The notes beneath the pieces were generated by a model, which worked only from the letters and a program-made list of their open reading frames with translations, made no database searches and was not told where the DNA came from. Positions 60,001 through 64,000 of a stretch of 64,000 bases of DNA are shown here, piece by piece. Within the stretch, counting starts at the first letter, position 1. The number at the start of each line of letters is the position of its first letter. The translations under genes and the position numbers were made by a program. The stretch comes from Colletotrichum lupini. Lineage: Eukaryota > Ascomycota > Sordariomycetes > Glomerellales > Glomerellaceae. The stretch covers positions 682,001 to 746,000 of the forward strand of contig NC_064675.1 in the NCBI RefSeq assembly GCF_023278565.1, given 5' to 3'.

Positions 60001-63000
60001 CGAGACACACGAGTGACGAACCGCCGTCCTGGCTTGCCTGACCTTAACATCTCTGCTAACCTCAAACATCCCAGGAACCTCGGCCAACCGCGTGCCACAC
60101 ATCGTGGGAAGGGGTTCCCGACCTAAACCTGCTTCACGGCAGAGTGTCCCGACCGTCCAACCCCCCGCACCTTTCATTCGCCCAAACCGCCTCTTCAGGG
60201 TTGATACCGGCAAGCGTCAATATGCAAACTCTCTCCCAGAAACACGCCAGCTGCCTCATCTACACGACCTCACCTTGTAAAACGTTGCTTAATCGACCCA
60301 GTATTCTCCTTAGCTGCTCCATCCATAGCTCTACGTTCGGCTACCCCCAAATCCAATTGGCAAAGAAAATTGCCCGACTGGACGCTGAACTTAGCAAGCC
60401 GCCTATGCTATCGCCCTAGTCACAACTCTACCTTCTACTGTACGAATACAGCACTCAGCTTGCCGTGTCCAATGAGCCCGAATTGACTGGACAAGTGACA
60501 TCAAAAGCGTCCGGGTACCGGCTTTCTTACTGTCCAAACGGAACAAATGGCGCTCTACGAATACCTTACGTTTCCATTGTGCATACCGGATGGGGTTCCG
60601 TCAGTCTAGGCCTCCATCGCCCACAGTCTACGCGTTCAACGCCTTGCAATCAGTTCCCACACTTCCCCAGCTGCTCCATTTGACTCATGACGATGGGTAC
60701 GGGTAGCCTTGTACCAGCACGCAAATGAGGCATTTTAGACAACAGAGACGTCGTCGCCGTCATATCGAAAGGCCCAGCCAGCGATATCAATATGCGCGAC
60801 TAATCATCTTGGGGGCCTTCCATCATTTAACATTATGGATAAGCACCCACCCGCCGCCGCCGAAGCTTCCAAGCTTGTCAACTTAGGTCCAAGGCCGCCG
60901 TCTTGGCACTCTATAGCAAACCTGCTGTCATCACGTCCAAGCTACCATTTGCAGTCCCTTGGACCCCCAATTTTAAAACCAGAATTCCCTACAGGGCTAC
61001 GCAGATTAGCCTCAGCGAGGCTGCCAGCGAGGGAAGGCGAATCGACCAAGGCCCCGATAAGAGCACCCGTCAGATTGAGCCCTGCGTCGATCATCCTCGG
61101 CTCCCTCTGGGCTCTCGACTCGTCCTCTCCTCGTCCTTTGACCTCTCTGGCCGTCTGGCCGTCGTCCTTACTCTCTGTGTACAGAGTACGGCTACCCATC
61201 CAGCATTGTTCATCGCAACTCTGTACCGCGGCACAGCCACCCCGTTGTTTCCTCAACATCGTCCAAATTTCCTCCTTACTTGGCCACTTATCCTCTGCTG
61301 AAACATCCAGCTTTGATGAATAACATTCAAGAATGTGACTTAACTGCATCCCACTTCCCAGGAATATAGGTCCAGTCACGACACAATGGAGAGAGGAATA
61401 TCAAACGGCCCCCAATGACACTCCGCTTGACGTGTGAGTTTCAGGCTCTCTGCCGATCCATCCGGGCAGGACGCTAGAGAACATCCACATTCGTCTATCG
61501 CGAACCTGTGTCGCGTCGAGGCTAGCTCTTGCGGTGCGGTGTCACCAATCCGCGCATGGCAAACGTTTCGCGCCAGTAGACGCGCTACCGAGAGGATAAA
61601 CACCAAATTGGGCCGCGAAGATAGACCTAGGACCCAGCCTTCCGGTTGTCACATTTGGCATTCTCTCAGAAAGTCCGCGGAAGTTTCTCTCTGTCGTTTG
61701 ATTCTTGAGAGCGCCCACATCGAACCTCTCGGACCATCTCGTATAAACAGCGCTATCCCAAACCGACAACACCTCTATCCTGGCGTTCATGTCACCATCG
61801 ACCCTAGTGTATGCTACATTATCCCGGAGCATTGCACGACCTCTTGACACCTCGCCCATTATTGTCTGGTATTAGATATGAGACGCAACCTCTTCCGTCT
61901 CACATTGCTTTCGAGACAGAGTGAGGAAGACCGACACGCCAGATCTTATCGTTCATCTCAAAAAAAACTCACTGACACCGTCCCCGTCCGTCCATTCATG
62001 GCTCATAATGTGATGCCTCTCAGCATTGGAAAACTCACTATTCATACACGAAGCATCCGGAACTTTCTCCGGGACCCAATCGCAGTGCCCTCCTGAGAAA
62101 ACAAGTCCCATCATCATTTCCCAAGAGTCCGAGACCCCGTTAGCAAACATCCATCAACCGGTCACCCGTCGCACTGAACCACGGCCGAACGCACATCCAA
62201 ACCTAATATGGAAGAACCGCCTCGTTGCTTACTCCGGAAGAGGCAAGGACAACTGCCCATCTCTTCTACAGGTTCCCTCTCTTGTCGAAAATCCCACCCC
62301 AGATAGACTTCGACGCTAGAGCCTCTCCGATCTGACGCCCGCCGCTCCCCTACGCCAGGCTTACACTACATTAATAGGATCCGAACGACGGCTCGCTCGG
62401 CCGAGTCCCTCCTCCAGTGCCCCTTTTCTTTTTCTGTTAGCCGCCTCTTTGTGTTTAAGCTCGCAGATCGCAGCTCAACCGCAAATCATCCGCCATCATT
62501 CCGAGCGACCCCTCTTGACCACGGACTTGAGTTGCTTCCCGAAGCTAGAGCGCCCGTGCCGACATCGCCCACAGAATCCGAACCTACCAACCAAGTATCT
62601 ACCACTTCCCGGGCTTCCCAGGTGCTCAAAGTAAACCTTGACATCTCATGTGCGTGTGCGCTCTGTCATCTCAAGATCTTGATGCCTCTTGGTTCTTTTC
62701 AGGAGCTGGCTTGATCTCGTCTGGGGGGGAAACATCTTTAGAGAACCGTACGGACACTCTCCAGATTGGGAGAACCTTGCGTACCATCCAGATTACCCGC
62801 CCATCCGAGCTCCGAACCGACCTCATCTCACCTTGGGTTCCGCGTTATCCCCGGCCGTCCTCGTCGTCGCACCAGAGCTGCGTGTCGGGCTTCATCGCTG
62901 CACATCGGGCTTCTCTGCTCTGTTAATCCCCCCCAACGTCTCTGTAGAGCGAGTGCGAACAAACTGGACCAGTTCGCGCACCGGTTGCTACCGAGTTCTG

Positions 63001-63008
63001 TCTAAACT
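57007..63008. other. 6-kb region without a supported gene
   Basis: Promoter side of ste50 and beyond. Frames are short and overlap on both strands. A cluster of GGTACCTTA-type repeats lies at 57700-58080 (see separate entry), and a CAC/CAT microsatellite at 58555-58578. Pyrimidine-rich stretches and frames at 60835-61323 and 61434-61847 show no domain. Confidence 0.5.
57708..57737. repeat. Perfect inverted repeat, 13-bp arms, 4-nt loop
   Basis: CCTTAGGTACCTT (57708-57720), AGGC, AAGGTACCTAAGG (57725-57737). Related half-motifs follow at about 57836-57847 (GGTAAGGTACCTTT) and 57946-57966 (GGGTACCTTACCTTACGG), making a 250-bp cluster upstream of ste50. Confidence 0.85.
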
Positions 63009-63530
63009 CTAACTGAGACCACTGCCTTGAGAGCCAAGAGGCCATTTCAGCCTTAATTCGCAGCAGACGCGCCATGTAAGCAGAAGGACAGCCGGCAGTT
63101 CATTCTTGCAGATCGTGTTGGGGTAGCCCGCCTGCTTGCCCGTTACCGAGCAAGTCTTGATATCGTTTTGGCACTCGGCCGGTCGCTTTCCGCAGTGACA
63201 ACATTTCCTCTCCAACTTGAAGTTGCTAGTCGAGAATCCGTATAAGCTCCTTGTTCGTGAGTATACCGTACCTTTTCGTTGCACCGAGCACACGTGTTTG
63301 CTCCGGTCATCGCGATGACATGCTTGGCCAAAGTTGCAAATCGTGGGCTTTGAAAAAAGTCTGCCGCCATGTAAGAATGGAAGCCAACTGTAGTGACGGA
63401 TTTGTATGCCTTGCTCTGTGTAATCGAGAAATTGCATTGTCGCAGCACCCTGCCGACGGGAGACTTCATTCAAGAATATGGAATCTTGACATAGAAATAG
63501 GGGTACTAAGGGCAACGTGACATGCTCCAA
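63009..63530 (-). CDS. Weak candidate: small Cys-rich protein
   Basis: Overlapping minus-strand frames are rich in Cys pairs: TCARCNEK around 63275-63300 and KCCHCGKRPAECQNDIKTC around 63150-63215. A GT-AG intron from the GTACGG near 63271 to TTCAAG near 63215 would join them in phase, giving a CxxC...CCxC arrangement like a zinc-binding knuckle or a small disulfide protein, followed by NELPAVLLLTW. I do not recognise a family and there is no clear signal peptide. The exact start is unknown. Could be chance. Confidence 0.22.
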   Translation of the reverse strand: MEHVTLPLVPLFLCQDSIFLNEVSRRQGAATMQFLDYTEQGIQIRHYSWLPFLHGGRLFSKPTICNFGQACHRDDRSKHVCSVQRKGTVYSRTRSLYGFSTSNFKLERKCCHCGKRPAECQNDIKTCSVTGKQAGYPNTICKNELPAVLLLTWRVCCELRLKWPLGSQGSGLS

Positions 63531-64000
63531 CTCAGCTGTCTCTTTAAATCACTTCACGTAGTCTTATTCCCATGTTGGCAGATTGGATACTGGGTCACAC
63601 TCACATCTGGTTCTCGTTATGGGATGCTAAACCTGTTTTCGCAACCTGGAAATAGTGACATGCACTCATAGCCTATTGCCAACACACCCACAGAGCCCAT
63701 ACTGATACACTTCTTCCCTATTCCAACAGCCCAACCCATAGGCAATCCCACAGCGTGTGGTGTAATTCATGCAATCTGTCCACGACCGTCATCCAACAAC
63801 ACCATCACAGGGCTTGATCTCCGCCCTGGTCCCCCCAGCCTATCAATTGCAGAGCTTCAGACATCCTGTGGAAGCAAGTTTGAGGCTGCAATACATCATG
63901 GAGACCCATGAGAGACACATCGTTCGTGAATCACAACTTTGGAAGAAAGCTTGCTCGCTTGCTCGGGGCTGTGGCGCCCGAAAGAGCTGAAGAATCGTCG
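63531..64000. other. Window end, no supported gene
   Basis: Short frames only (one plus frame at 63769-63990 without recognisable features); a gene could continue beyond the window. Confidence 0.5.

Noticed and set aside
61500..61640. tRNA-like GGTAGCGCGTCTAC on the minus strand
   Set aside because: No matching B box or closing acceptor stem at the right distance.

Overview
The window reads as nuclear DNA of a filamentous ascomycete (Pezizomycotina, most likely a Sordariomycete). Protein genes carry short introns of about 50-135 nt with GT-AG ends and CTAAC/CTGAT-like branch sites. The recognisable products are typical of that group: a Tom22 import receptor, an alternative NADH dehydrogenase, a Ste50 adaptor with SAM and RA domains, and an MFS carrier. 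A Ty1/copia retrotransposon sits in an AT-rich island. Genus cannot be fixed from sequence alone.

Layout. 1-3950: no gene I can support. 3951-17870: AT-rich island holding a nested Ty1/copia complex (4264-17376) with five LTRs. An outer element, flanked by the 5-bp duplication ATTAA, was interrupted by an inner composite (7623-14799) flanked by its own duplication ATATG. The inner composite holds two rearranged internal regions separated by a divergent, slightly truncated LTR. 17871-22511: GC-normal DNA without a convincing gene.

Genes follow: an adenosine/N6-methyl-AMP deaminase-like gene (22512-23907, minus), an MFS transporter with a 15-nt microexon (25131-26735, minus), and a mitochondrial alternative NADH dehydrogenase (29112-31013, minus). 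An 8.4-kb gene-free stretch comes next. Then come a proline-rich single-pass membrane protein (39423-41696, plus), a conserved-looking intronless protein with a coiled coil (44212-45741, plus), tom22 (47332-47936, plus), an intronless coiled-coil protein (49541-50404, minus), an intron-containing tRNA-Thr(AGT) (51685-51805, minus), and a ste50 homologue (55420-57006, minus). The last 7 kb has no confident gene, only a strong short hairpin cluster near 57.7 kb and one weak Cys-rich candidate near 63.3 kb.

The cellular genes are scattered housekeeping or signalling genes and do not form a cluster or pathway. Two mitochondrial membrane genes (NADH dehydrogenase, Tom22) are 16 kb apart and look unrelated in regulation. 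The most unusual part is the retroelement. It has a Russian-doll history readable from target-site duplications, an in-place inversion, a tRNA-like antisense segment inside gag, half-tRNA-iMet priming, non-canonical LTR ends, and a striking density of perfect short hairpins in both non-coding and coding DNA.
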